A model generated the notes under the pieces. The model did not search any database. It was not told where the DNA came from and saw only the letters and a list, made by a program, of their open reading frames with translations. Source: JAMCRM01 sp041685075 (GTDB lineage Bacteria > Acidobacteriota > Terriglobia > Bryobacterales > Bryobacteraceae). Taken from it: 43,558 bases of DNA. Shown here one piece after another: positions 16,142 to 25,000 of this stretch. Numbering within the stretch: position 1 is the stretch's first letter; each line of letters opens with the position of its first letter. Location: contig JAWLGN010000007.1 of assembly GCA_041685075.1 (NCBI GenBank), forward strand, positions 1 to 43,558. Reading direction: 5' to 3'. Position numbers and translations under genes: made by a program.

Positions 16142-16435
16142 ATGACGGGTTGGCACAGAACCGGCAAGCGGACGCGCCTGGTTTGCGGCGCGCTGGCTGT
16201 CCTCCTCCTGGCCATCTCGGCCTACGTCTACAGCGGCTTTCACCAGCATGAGCCGCGCTCCAACAAAATCTGCGGTTTCTCTCATTTCGAGGGTCCTTCC
16301 ATCGTGGAATCGGGCGGACAGGTGGAGCTGCCTCCGCCGGCCGATTCCCGCTGGCGCGCGCCGGAGGTCACGGCGGCGTGTCCCCATTTCCTCGACGGCA
16401 CCTGCGCTACCGGGCGCGCTCCTCCCTCCTGCTGA
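16142..16435 (+). CDS. Small membrane-anchored Cys/His protein of unknown function
   Basis: 97 aa. One N-terminal membrane helix (about 12-30, TRLVCGALAVLLLAISAYVY) is followed by a short periplasmic tail with clustered potential metal ligands: HQHE at about 34-37, CGFSHFE at about 44-50, and ACPHFLDGTC followed by a terminal Cys. I do not recognise a family. The tail is proline-rich and probably disordered. Support for coding is moderate: it fills the space between the operator-like dyad and the TolC-type gene, is on the same strand, and has a plausible topology. The ribosome site is poor (AAGG only one base from the ATG). If real, it could be a periplasmic metal sensor or chaperone attached to the efflux system. 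Confidence 0.5.
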   Translation: MTGWHRTGKRTRLVCGALAVLLLAISAYVYSGFHQHEPRSNKICGFSHFEGPSIVESGGQVELPPPADSRWRAPEVTAACPHFLDGTCATGRAPPSC

Positions 16436-16495
16436 TTCGCGGTCAGGTGGCGAATCGACCGGGTCGTAATCCGGCCCGGCAGGGAGATAGGGAGC

Positions 16496-17761
16496 ATGCG
16501 AGTATCACTGTTGCTATCCGTACTGCTGGCGGTTCCGCCGGCGGCCGGAACGCCGAAAGCGCAGCCGCTGGAGCATCTGACGCTCGACCAGGTCATCACC
16601 CAGGCGCTGGAGAATAACGCCGCGCTGCTGGCCGAGCGCGCTAATATCGGGATCGCCGAAGCGCGCGTCCTCACCGCCGGGCTGCGGCCCAATCCCGTGG
16701 CCGCTGTCTCGGGCGACCACATGGACGTGCTCGGCACCGGCTTTGACGATATCAACGCCGGCGGCCCCACCGAGATTGTGGTGGGCTTCGAGTACACCCA
16801 CGAGCGCGGCGGCAAACGGCAGCGCCGGGTGGAGGCGGCGCGCGCGGCGCGTTCCGTAACGGAACTCCAATTCCGGAACGCCGCCCGCGAGTTGGTGTTG
16901 GAGCTGCAGAACGCCTTCATCGACGCGCTGCTGGCCCGCGACAGCCTGGAACTGGCGCGCGAGAACCTGGGCTTCTTCCGGCAGATCGTCGAGATCAACG
17001 AAACGCGCGTGCGTACGGGAGACCTGGCGCAGGTGGAACTTATCCGCTCGCGCCTGGCGGCATTGCAATACGAGACCTCCGTGCGGCAGGCGGAGGTGCG
17101 GCTGCGCGCCGCGCTTACGAGGCTCCAGACGCGCATGGGGCGGGCGCCCTCTCCGGGGTTCTCGATCACGGGCGACCTGGAGCGGCGCGACCTGACCCCC
17201 CTGCTCGACGATTTGCGGCGGCAGGCGCTGGAGAACCGCCCGGACCTGCTGGCCCTGCGCCGCGAAGCCCAGCGCGCCTCCTCCGAAGTGCGCCTGGAAC
17301 TCGCCAACGCCAAGCCGGACCTCACCTTCGGCACGGAGTATCGCCGGCAGCAGGTGAACGCCCGCAGCAACTCCCTCACCGTCACCCTGGGGGTGCCGCT
17401 CCCTGTCTTCAACCGCAACCAGGGCGAGATCGAGCGCGCGCGCCTGGAGGTGCGCCAGGCCGAACTGCGCATTCGCGCCCTGGAGGCCGAAATCGCGGGC
17501 GAAGTGGAGACCGCCTACCAGCAGTTCCTGGCGGCGCGCGGCCTGCTCGAAACCATCCGCAGCGGCATGCTGCGGCAGGCGCACGACGTGCGCGAGATCA
17601 CGGATTTTTCCTACCGCCGCGGCCAGTCGAGCCTGCTCGAGCTGCTCGACGCGCAGCGCGCGTTCAACGAAACCATGCAGGGTTACATCGAAGCGCGCGC
17701 CGAGTACGCGCGCAGCATCTACGCCATGGAATTCGCATCGGGAAAGGAGGTGGGGCGATGA
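16496..17761 (+). CDS. TolC/CzcC-family outer membrane efflux protein
   Basis: 421 aa with GGGAGC upstream of the ATG and a signal peptide (MRVSLLLSVLLAVPPAAG). The protein has the two tandem outer-membrane-efflux repeats of the TolC fold: LTLDQVITQALENNAALLAE at about 28-47 starts the first, and long coiled-coil helices follow (ARELVLELQNAFIDALLARD; EIERARLEVRQAELRIRALE). The motif RRGQSSLLELLDAQRAF near the C-terminus is typical. TolC-type trimers form the outer-membrane duct of tripartite pumps. The stop overlaps the adaptor start by 4 bp (ATGA). Together with the two downstream genes it makes a CzcC-B-A type heavy-metal efflux operon. Confidence 0.93.
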   Translation: MRVSLLLSVLLAVPPAAGTPKAQPLEHLTLDQVITQALENNAALLAERANIGIAEARVLTAGLRPNPVAAVSGDHMDVLGTGFDDINAGGPTEIVVGFEYTHERGGKRQRRVEAARAARSVTELQFRNAARELVLELQNAFIDALLARDSLELARENLGFFRQIVEINETRVRTGDLAQVELIRSRLAALQYETSVRQAEVRLRAALTRLQTRMGRAPSPGFSITGDLERRDLTPLLDDLRRQALENRPDLLALRREAQRASSEVRLELANAKPDLTFGTEYRRQQVNARSNSLTVTLGVPLPVFNRNQGEIERARLEVRQAELRIRALEAEIAGEVETAYQQFLAARGLLETIRSGMLRQAHDVREITDFSYRRGQSSLLELLDAQRAFNETMQGYIEARAEYARSIYAMEFASGKEVGR

Positions 17762-18936
17762 ACCGGCCCGCTACCCGTTTGAGCGCCTGCGTGCTTGCGG
17801 CGCTGTGCTTCTCCGGCTGCGGCCGCGCACCGGAGACCGTTCCGGTCACGGCCGCTTCCGCCTTCGCGGCGCCCTCCAGCAATCGCATCGTTTTCCCGCC
17901 GGACTCGCCCAAGCTGGCGCAGATCCACACCGCTCCGGTCGAGACGCGGGAGATACCGGAGGACGAAATCGTCGCTCCCGGCAAGATCGCCATCAACCCC
18001 AACCGGTTGTCGCGGGTGGTGCCGCCGGTGCCGGGACGCATCGCCGCGGTGGAGGTGCGGCTGGGCGACGCCGTGGTTCAGGGCCAGCCGCTGTTCCGCA
18101 TCGAGAGCCCGGAGGTGGAAGCGGCGCTTTCCGACTGCCTGCGGTCGGACGCCGGCCAGGCGCAGGTGCGCGCCGCGCTGGTCAAGGCCCGCGCCGACCT
18201 GGAACGCATCAAGGAGCTGTATCAACACGGGGCGGTGGCCAAGAAAGATCTTCTTGACGCGGAGGCCGAAGTGACCCACAGTGAAGCCGCGCTCAGGGAG
18301 TCGGAAGCGGGCAGCCGGCAGGCCCGCCGCCGCCTTTCCATCCTTGGATTGAAGGCCTGCGAGTTTGGCCAGCAGGTGGTGGTGCGCGCCCCCATCGCCG
18401 GCAAAGTGCTGGAGTTGAACGTGGTGCCGGGCGAATACCGCAACGATACCAGCGATCCGCTGGTGACCGTCGCGGACCTCAGCACCGTGTGGGTCTCGGC
18501 GCAGGTGCCCGAGAGTTCCATCCGCTGGATCCACCAGGGCGAGCGCGTTCAGATCGACCTGGCCGCCTATCCCGGGGAGGTCTTCCAGGGCCGCGTGATG
18601 CGTATTGCCGATACGGTGGACGCCGCAACGCGCGCCATAGAAGTGCTGACGGAGCTGGACAACCGCTCCGGGCGCTTTCGCCCCGAGATGTTCGCCAAAA
18701 TCCGGCACTCCCACGGCACCCGCAGCCTGCCCGTAGTGCCATCGGGGGCGCTGCTGCGCGCCGGCGGCCGCGCCTGGGTCTTCGTGGAACGGGCCGCGGG
18801 CGAGTTCGAGCGCGTGGCCGTGGAGACCGGTGAGCCGCTCGACGGCGTCATCCCCATCCGCTCCGGCCTGGAACCCGGCGCTCGCGTGGTGGTGGAGGGC
18901 GCCATTCTGCTCCAGGCCAACGGGGGAGCCGCATGA
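17758..18936 (+). CDS. RND efflux periplasmic adaptor (CzcB/CusB-like membrane fusion lipoprotein)
   Basis: 392 aa with a lipoprotein signal (CVLAALCFSGC, acylated Cys at 21). Adaptor domains appear in order: barrel-sandwich half PGKIAINPNRLSRVVPPVPG and IAAVEVRLGDAVVQGQPLF (lipoyl-like), an alpha-helical hairpin at about 115-205 (LVKARADLERIKELYQHGAV), the returning lipoyl half QVVVRAPIAGKVLELNVVPG, then a beta-barrel (VTVADLSTVWVSAQVPESS) and membrane-proximal domain. Such proteins link the inner-membrane RND pump to TolC-type channels and may carry bound metal. The N-terminal part lacks the Met/His-rich metal-binding stretch of CusB. It is coupled by 4-bp ATGA overlaps to both neighbours. 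Confidence 0.93.
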   Translation: MNRPATRLSACVLAALCFSGCGRAPETVPVTAASAFAAPSSNRIVFPPDSPKLAQIHTAPVETREIPEDEIVAPGKIAINPNRLSRVVPPVPGRIAAVEVRLGDAVVQGQPLFRIESPEVEAALSDCLRSDAGQAQVRAALVKARADLERIKELYQHGAVAKKDLLDAEAEVTHSEAALRESEAGSRQARRRLSILGLKACEFGQQVVVRAPIAGKVLELNVVPGEYRNDTSDPLVTVADLSTVWVSAQVPESSIRWIHQGERVQIDLAAYPGEVFQGRVMRIADTVDAATRAIEVLTELDNRSGRFRPEMFAKIRHSHGTRSLPVVPSGALLRAGGRAWVFVERAAGEFERVAVETGEPLDGVIPIRSGLEPGARVVVEGAILLQANGGAA

Positions 18937-21900
18937 TTGCAGACCTCCTGCCGGCCGCGCTGCGGCAGCGGTTTATCACCATCCTGGCCGCGCTGGCGAT
19001 CGCCGCGGCCGGCCTGTGGTCCTTCACGCGGCTGCGCATCGAAGCGTATCCAGACCTCTCGGAAACGCAGGTCATCGTCATCACGCTCCACCCCGGCCAC
19101 GCCGCCGAGGAGGTGGAGCAGCAGATTACCATTCCGCTCGAGCGCGCGCTCAACAGCGTGCCCAAGGTCATCGCCCGCCGCTCCCGCACCATCTTCGGCC
19201 TTTCGGTGGTGGACCTCACCTTCGAGTACGGCACCGACGATTACTTCGCGCGCCAGCTCGTGGTCGAAAAGCTGCGCGACGCGGAGTTGCCCGAAGGCGT
19301 GGAACCCACGCTTGCCCCGCCCACCACGCCAGCCGGCGAGCTGTACCGCTACACGCTCGAGGGCGAGGGCTACGACCTGATGCAACTCCGGGAGCTGCAG
19401 GACTGGGTGGTCGCCCCGCGCCTGATGCAGGTGCCGGGCGTCGGCGACGTCTTCCCCTTCGGCGGTCTCATCAAGCAGTACCAGATCGAGGTCGATCCGC
19501 TGGCGCTCTACAAGTACGGCCTTACCATCAACGGCATCGCCGAAGCCGTGAGCGCCAATAACCGCAACGCCGGCGGTTCGCTGCTCGATCACGGCGAGCA
19601 GGCGCTGGTGGTGCGCGGCGTGGGGGTTATTCGTTCCATTGCCGATATTGAGAACGTGGTGGTGGCCTCGAGCCGCGGCACCCCCGTATTTGTACGGGAC
19701 ATCGGCCGCGTGCGCGTGGGCGCCGCGCCGCGCACCGGCATCTTCGGGCTGAACGGCGATCCGGATCGCGTCGAGGGCATCGTGGCGATGCGGCGCGGCG
19801 AGAACCCCAGCGAGGTGCTGGCCGGCGTGCGCGCGGCCATCGGGGAGATCAACGCCAATGCGCTCCCCGAGGGCGTGCGCATCGTCCCCATCTACGACCG
19901 CACCGAACTGGTGTACAGCACCATCCACACGGTCTCCCGCACCTTGGCCGAGAGCCTCACTATCGTCTTCCTGGTGCTGCTCTTTTTTCTGGGCAGCTTC
20001 CAGGCTGCCGTGCTCACCGCCCTGGTGGTGCCGCTTTCGCTGCTGTTCGCCTTCACCGCGATGCACTTCTACGGCATCACCGCCAGCCTGCTCAGCCTGG
20101 GCGCCATCGACTTCGGCATCATCGTGGACGGCACCCTGGTGGTGGTGGAGTACATGGTGCGCCGGCTGCGCCATGACGAAGCCGCCGCGCACAAGCGCGC
20201 CTTCAGCATCGTCTCCGAAGCGGCGGCGCAGATCCAGCGCCCGGTCTTCTTCTCGCTGCTGATCCTGATTGCGGCCTACCTCCCGCTGTTCGCGCTGGAG
20301 CGCGTGGAGCGGCGCCTGTTCATGCCCATGGCGTTCACCATCTGCGCCGCGCTGGTCGGCTCGCTGCTGTGCGCCCTTGTTCTGGTGCCGGTGCTGGCCA
20401 CCTTCCTGTTTCGCCGCGGCTACCGCGGCTGGAACAATCCGTTTATTCCCTGGATGACGCGCCGGTATGAAGCGGTGCTGCGGGTGCTGCTGCGCGCGCC
20501 GGGCACCGTGGCGCTGGCCACGGCGCTGGTCCTGGCCGTTTCCTGCGCGCTGGGAACGCGCATCGGCACGGAGTTCCTGCCGCATCTCGACGAGGGCGTC
20601 GTCTGGGTGCGGGCCATTCTTCCGGCGGGCGTTTCGCTGGAAAAATCGGCCGAAGTGGCGGGGCGCATCCGCGCGCTCATCGCGCAATCGCCCGAGGTGA
20701 GCCTGGTGACCTCCCAGACCGGACGGCAGGAATCCAACACCGAACCCTTCGGTCCCAACCGCAACGAGTTTCTGGTGGGCCTGCGGCCATACTCGGAGTG
20801 GCCCGCGGGCAAGCGCAAGGAACACCTCACCGCCGAACTTTCCGAGCGGCTGCAGGCTCATATCCCCGGCGCGGCGTTCAACTTTACCCAGCCCATCATG
20901 GACATGGTGACGGAGGCGGTCACCGGCTCCTCGGCGGACCTTGCGGTGATCGTCAGCGGGCCGGACCTGGCGGTGCTGCGCGAGACGGCGGGCCGCGTGC
21001 TGGAGATCGTGCGCAGCATCCCCGGCGCCGCCGATACCGCCATCGAGCAGGAGCCCGACCAGGCTCAACTGCGCATCCAGGTGGACCGGCGCGAGGCGGC
21101 GCGCTACGGCATCAACGTCGCGGACGTGCAGGAGGTGATCGAGCTGGCCATCGGCGGGCGTCCCGTGGCCCCCATGTACGAAGGCGAGCGCGTCTTCGAC
21201 ATCGTGGTGCGCTACGTTCCCGAAGCCCGCAGCACCATGGAGGACATCGGCCAGACCCTGGTGCCTACCGCCGAGGGCGGCCGCGTCCCGCTGGCGCGCG
21301 TGGCCCGCATCGATGTCGCCGACGGCGCCAGCACGATTGCGCGGCGCGAGAACCGCCGCCAGATCAGCGTCCGCACCAACATCCGCGGCCGCGACCAGGG
21401 CAGCTTCGTCAAGGAAGTTCAGCGCCGCTTCGCCGCCGCCATCCAACTGCCCCCGGGTTACCGCGTGGAGTGGGGCGGGCAGTTCGAAAATTTGGAGCGC
21501 GCCAGCCTGCGGCTGCGCTGGATCCTTCCCCTCACGGTGTTGATCATTTTCGCCCTGCTCTACTGGGCCTTCGGCTCGGCGCTGGATGCGCTGCTGGTGC
21601 TGGTGAACGTGCCGTTTTCGATCGCCGGCGGCGTGCTGGCGCTCTACCTGCGGGATATCCATTTCAGCGTCTCGGCGGCCGTGGGTTTCGTCTCGCTGTT
21701 CGGCGTGGCCGCGATGAACGGCGTGCTGTACCTCACCGAAATCAACCGGCAGCTTCGCGAATATGGCCGGCCGCTGCGCGAGGCCGTGCTGGTGGGCGCC
21801 TGTGTGCAGTTCCGGCCGCGCGTGATGCTGATCGTGATCGCCATCCTGGGGATCATGCCGGCGGCCTTCGCCACCGGCATCGGCTCGGATATCCAGCGGC

Positions 21901-22022
21901 CGCTGGCTACCGTGATCTTCGGCGGGCTGATTTCCACCCTGCTGCTGGCGCTGCTCGGGCTGCCCAGCCTGTGTTACCTGGCCAAGAAGTTACAAACAAG
22001 GCAGCGCGCCCACGTGCAATAG
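18933..22022 (+). CDS. czcA: CzcA-type heavy-metal RND efflux pump, inner-membrane subunit
   Basis: 1029 aa, the full length of the HME-RND family, with twelve membrane segments and two large periplasmic loops. The proton-relay signature in the fourth membrane helix is DFGIIVDGTLVVVE, with D393, D399 and E406 matching the D/D/E triad known in CzcA (402/408/415). That pattern marks the Zn/Co/Cd-type pumps (HME1/2) rather than the Cu/Ag-type CusA. Other family strings are QVIVITLHPGHAAEEVEQQI near the N-terminus and GTEFLPHLDEG in the second periplasmic domain. The exported ion is inferred to be a divalent cation; the exact ion is open. The start overlaps the adaptor stop (ATGA). A GMC oxidoreductase gene follows 68 bp later on the same strand. 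Confidence 0.93.
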   Translation: MIADLLPAALRQRFITILAALAIAAAGLWSFTRLRIEAYPDLSETQVIVITLHPGHAAEEVEQQITIPLERALNSVPKVIARRSRTIFGLSVVDLTFEYGTDDYFARQLVVEKLRDAELPEGVEPTLAPPTTPAGELYRYTLEGEGYDLMQLRELQDWVVAPRLMQVPGVGDVFPFGGLIKQYQIEVDPLALYKYGLTINGIAEAVSANNRNAGGSLLDHGEQALVVRGVGVIRSIADIENVVVASSRGTPVFVRDIGRVRVGAAPRTGIFGLNGDPDRVEGIVAMRRGENPSEVLAGVRAAIGEINANALPEGVRIVPIYDRTELVYSTIHTVSRTLAESLTIVFLVLLFFLGSFQAAVLTALVVPLSLLFAFTAMHFYGITASLLSLGAIDFGIIVDGTLVVVEYMVRRLRHDEAAAHKRAFSIVSEAAAQIQRPVFFSLLILIAAYLPLFALERVERRLFMPMAFTICAALVGSLLCALVLVPVLATFLFRRGYRGWNNPFIPWMTRRYEAVLRVLLRAPGTVALATALVLAVSCALGTRIGTEFLPHLDEGVVWVRAILPAGVSLEKSAEVAGRIRALIAQSPEVSLVTSQTGRQESNTEPFGPNRNEFLVGLRPYSEWPAGKRKEHLTAELSERLQAHIPGAAFNFTQPIMDMVTEAVTGSSADLAVIVSGPDLAVLRETAGRVLEIVRSIPGAADTAIEQEPDQAQLRIQVDRREAARYGINVADVQEVIELAIGGRPVAPMYEGERVFDIVVRYVPEARSTMEDIGQTLVPTAEGGRVPLARVARIDVADGASTIARRENRRQISVRTNIRGRDQGSFVKEVQRRFAAAIQLPPGYRVEWGGQFENLERASLRLRWILPLTVLIIFALLYWAFGSALDALLVLVNVPFSIAGGVLALYLRDIHFSVSAAVGFVSLFGVAAMNGVLYLTEINRQLREYGRPLREAVLVGACVQFRPRVMLIVIAILGIMPAAFATGIGSDIQRPLATVIFGGLISTLLLALLGLPSLCYLAKKLQTRQRAHVQ

Positions 22023-22042
22023 CCGCGCACGTGAAACCATAC

Positions 22043-22071
22043 TTGCGTTTCGGGCCATACTCGCGTACCAT
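22043..22071 (+). promoter_or_regulatory. Weak candidate promoter before the GMC oxidoreductase gene
   Basis: TTGCGT (22043-22048), a 17-bp spacer and TACCAT (22066-22071) give an ideally spaced but low-match sigma-70 pair. The GMC gene could instead be expressed by read-through from the efflux operon, since no terminator hairpin is apparent in the 68-bp gap. Confidence 0.3.
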
Positions 22072-22090
22072 GCTCTCCACGGAGGTAGGG

Positions 22091-25000
22091 ATGCTGTCGA
22101 TAGGTTGGGAAAACCGCCAGTCTGTCTATCAGTTCGCCATTGTCGGTTCCGGATACGGCGGCTCCATTATGGCCGCCCGACTGGCCACGGCGCTCAACCA
22201 GCCGCATGCCGTCTGCGTACTGGAGCGGGGCAAGGAGTGGCTGCCGGGCGACTTCCCGGACGACGTGCCGGGCATCCTGCGGCACACCCGCAGCAGCGCC
22301 AACCCGCTGGGGCTGTACGAGTTCCTCGCGTACCGCGATATCTCGGTGATCAAGGGATCGGGCCTGGGCGGCACCTCCCTGATCAATGCCAACGTGGCCA
22401 TCGTGCCGGATCCCGAAGTCTTCGAGTTGGCCGGCTGGCCCCGCTCGATCCGCTACGAAGACATGAAGGCCTACTACCAGCGGGCAGCCGCGGTGCTGCG
22501 CGCCAGGCCGGCCGAAGGCGTCACAGACCTGTTGAAGTTCCAGGCGCTCGACCGGCGCGCCCGCCAGCTCGGCGGCGCAGCCGAACCGCTCAACATCACG
22601 GTGAACTTCGACATCGACGGCATCAACCCCTACGGCATCGAGCAGCATCCGTGTAACAAGTGTGGCGATTGTATCACCGGTTGTAACTTCCATGCGAAGA
22701 ACACCCTGGCGATGAATTACCTGCCCATGGCCGCTAATGCCGGGGCCGATATCTTCACCCAGGTGAAGGTCGAGTGGATCGAAAAGCGGCCGGGCGACAT
22801 GTGGCGCGTTCACGGGCGTTACTACAAGGGCCCGCACGGCTCGGAATCCTTTAAGCTGGACGCGCGGAACGTGGTGCTGGCGGCCGGGGCGATCAATTCC
22901 ACCGAAATCCTGATGCGCTCGGAGATGCGCGGGCTCACGGTTTCGCCCGCGCTGGGCACGGGCTTCAGCGGCAACGGGGATTTCTTCGGGCTGGCTTACA
23001 ACGGCGACTTCCAGACCGACGTGCTGGGCTATGGCAACCGCGTTCCGGCGCCGGGAGACTCCGGCTACTCGGGACCTTCCATTGTCGGGGTGGTGCGGTA
23101 CAACGGCGGCGCGCCGCCCGAAAAGCGCATCACCGTGGAGGATTTCTCCTTCCCCAGCGCCTACGTCACCGCGGCCAAGGCCGTTTTTGCCGGCATTCGG
23201 GGCGACGATACCGTGCTGGGCAATGAGGCCGCGCAGCAGGAGCGCGTCCGCAGGGACTTCCATCCCGGGGCGGTCTACGCGCCCGACGGCGCTCTGAACC
23301 ACACCATGCTCTATCTCGTCATGGGCCACGACGACGCACGCGGCACCATGAAGTTCGATGCCCCCTGGTACGAACCCGACGGCCGCATGGCCATCGAGTG
23401 GGACCAGGTGGGCCAGCAACTCGTCTTCCGCCGCATGGACGAGGAACTGCGGCGCCACGCGCGCGCGCTGGGCGCCAACTTTATCTCCCACCCCGTGTGG
23501 AACGTCTTCCGGACGCGCCACCTCGTCACCGCGCATCCCTTGGGCGGCTGCCCCATGGGCGAAGACCCGATGCAGGGCGCCGTCGACGAGTACGGGCGCG
23601 TCTTCGCGGGCGACGGCTCCATCCACGACGGTCTGTTCGTGGCCGACGGCGCCATCGTTCCTTCCGCCGTGGGGGTGAACCCGTTCCTCACCATTTCGGC
23701 GCTCGCCGAGCGGATTGCCGAACGCAAGGTCCAGGAGGTCCAGGGCGTCCCGTATCCAAAGAAGGTCACGGTGGCGGTGGCCGCGGCGGCGCTCGATCCG
23801 CTCGAGGTGATCGGCCGCACCGAAGCCGAACTCGAAAAACTCTTCCGGCGCTGCCCGTCGCTGGGCATCAAAACGCTCGTCAACCAGGGCGGCGTGGAGA
23901 TCGATGCCGCCAGGCTCGTCATCCGCAACGATGCCTACTGGAAGGGCTTCTTCCCCAAGGGCCACATCCTGAACGCCATGTCTTCGGCCATCTTCACCGG
24001 CTTCAAGAAGACCTTTTCCAAACGCGGGCGGCGCTACGTGGGCATCACCAGCGATACCGACGGGCGCATCACGGCGCATAATTCCATCGAGGAGATCGAG
24101 GTCTCGCGCAAGACCGGCACGCTCGAACCGGGCAAGTACGTTCTGCTGAAGTATCTCGATCCGCAATGGGCGGCGTTCTACGACATCCTGAAGCCCATCA
24201 GTGAAGACCTCGTGATCGGCCGCGTCTACCTGGGCCAGTATCCCAACGGCGTGCGGATGTTCACCTTCGTCATGTCGCGCAAGTACGGCTTTGCCGAGAT
24301 GACCGCCGCCGATCACCAGGCGCTCTACGACGCGGGAACGGTGCCCACCAAGGAGGAACTCGACGGCGTCTGGCAAATGGACCTGGTTTCGAACAACAAT
24401 CGCCTGGGCCGCGCGGCCTACCTGGCGTTCGATCTCAAGCCGGACGGCAGGCTCGAAGCGCGCTACCGGTTGATGGGGCTGCTGGAGGGACTGGTCATCC
24501 CCAGCTTCGCCCAGGACCACTTCCAGCTCAACGATTTCACGCCCTTCCGCGACGAAATCCGCAAGGTGAAAGACGATTTGTTCGTGGGGCGCTACATCAC
24601 GGGCGGCTTCTCCGGAATCTCGTCGCTCCTGAACGGACCGGACCTGGGAGTGCTGCACGCCGTACCCGGCTCCGACGCCTTCGGCGTCTACTACACCCTG
24701 TCCCGCACCGGAGAAAAGGCGCTGCCCACGAGCCCGCTGCTGGCGCCCTTCCTCGACGCGCGGCTGCCGGACGGCCTCGGCATGACCTTCGACGAAACCA
24801 TGACCGGCTGGTACTTCGAAGGAGCCTCTGTGGAGGCCGGCAAAGCGGGCGACCTGCGAATCGCCGAGCGCATCCCCGCTAGCGGCGCGCCCGATGGCGG
24901 TGCGGAGGCGAGCTTCCAGGTGCGCATCGCGGTGCGCGACATCAACGAATTCATCGACGGCCTGGCCCACGAGGCCGGCATGAGCGGCAGTATCTCGTTC

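Noticed and set aside
16151..16166. TGGCAC with GG-N10-GC spacing, sigma-54-like element
   Set aside because: The -12 part (CGGCA) is poor, and the site lies inside a possible small gene. A single match in GC-rich DNA is expected by chance.
20798..22090. 5' extension of the GMC gene into the RND pump gene
   Set aside because: This part reads in a different frame from the pump and is Arg/Gly/Pro-rich. The ATG at 22091 has a good ribosome site and starts just before the FAD motif.
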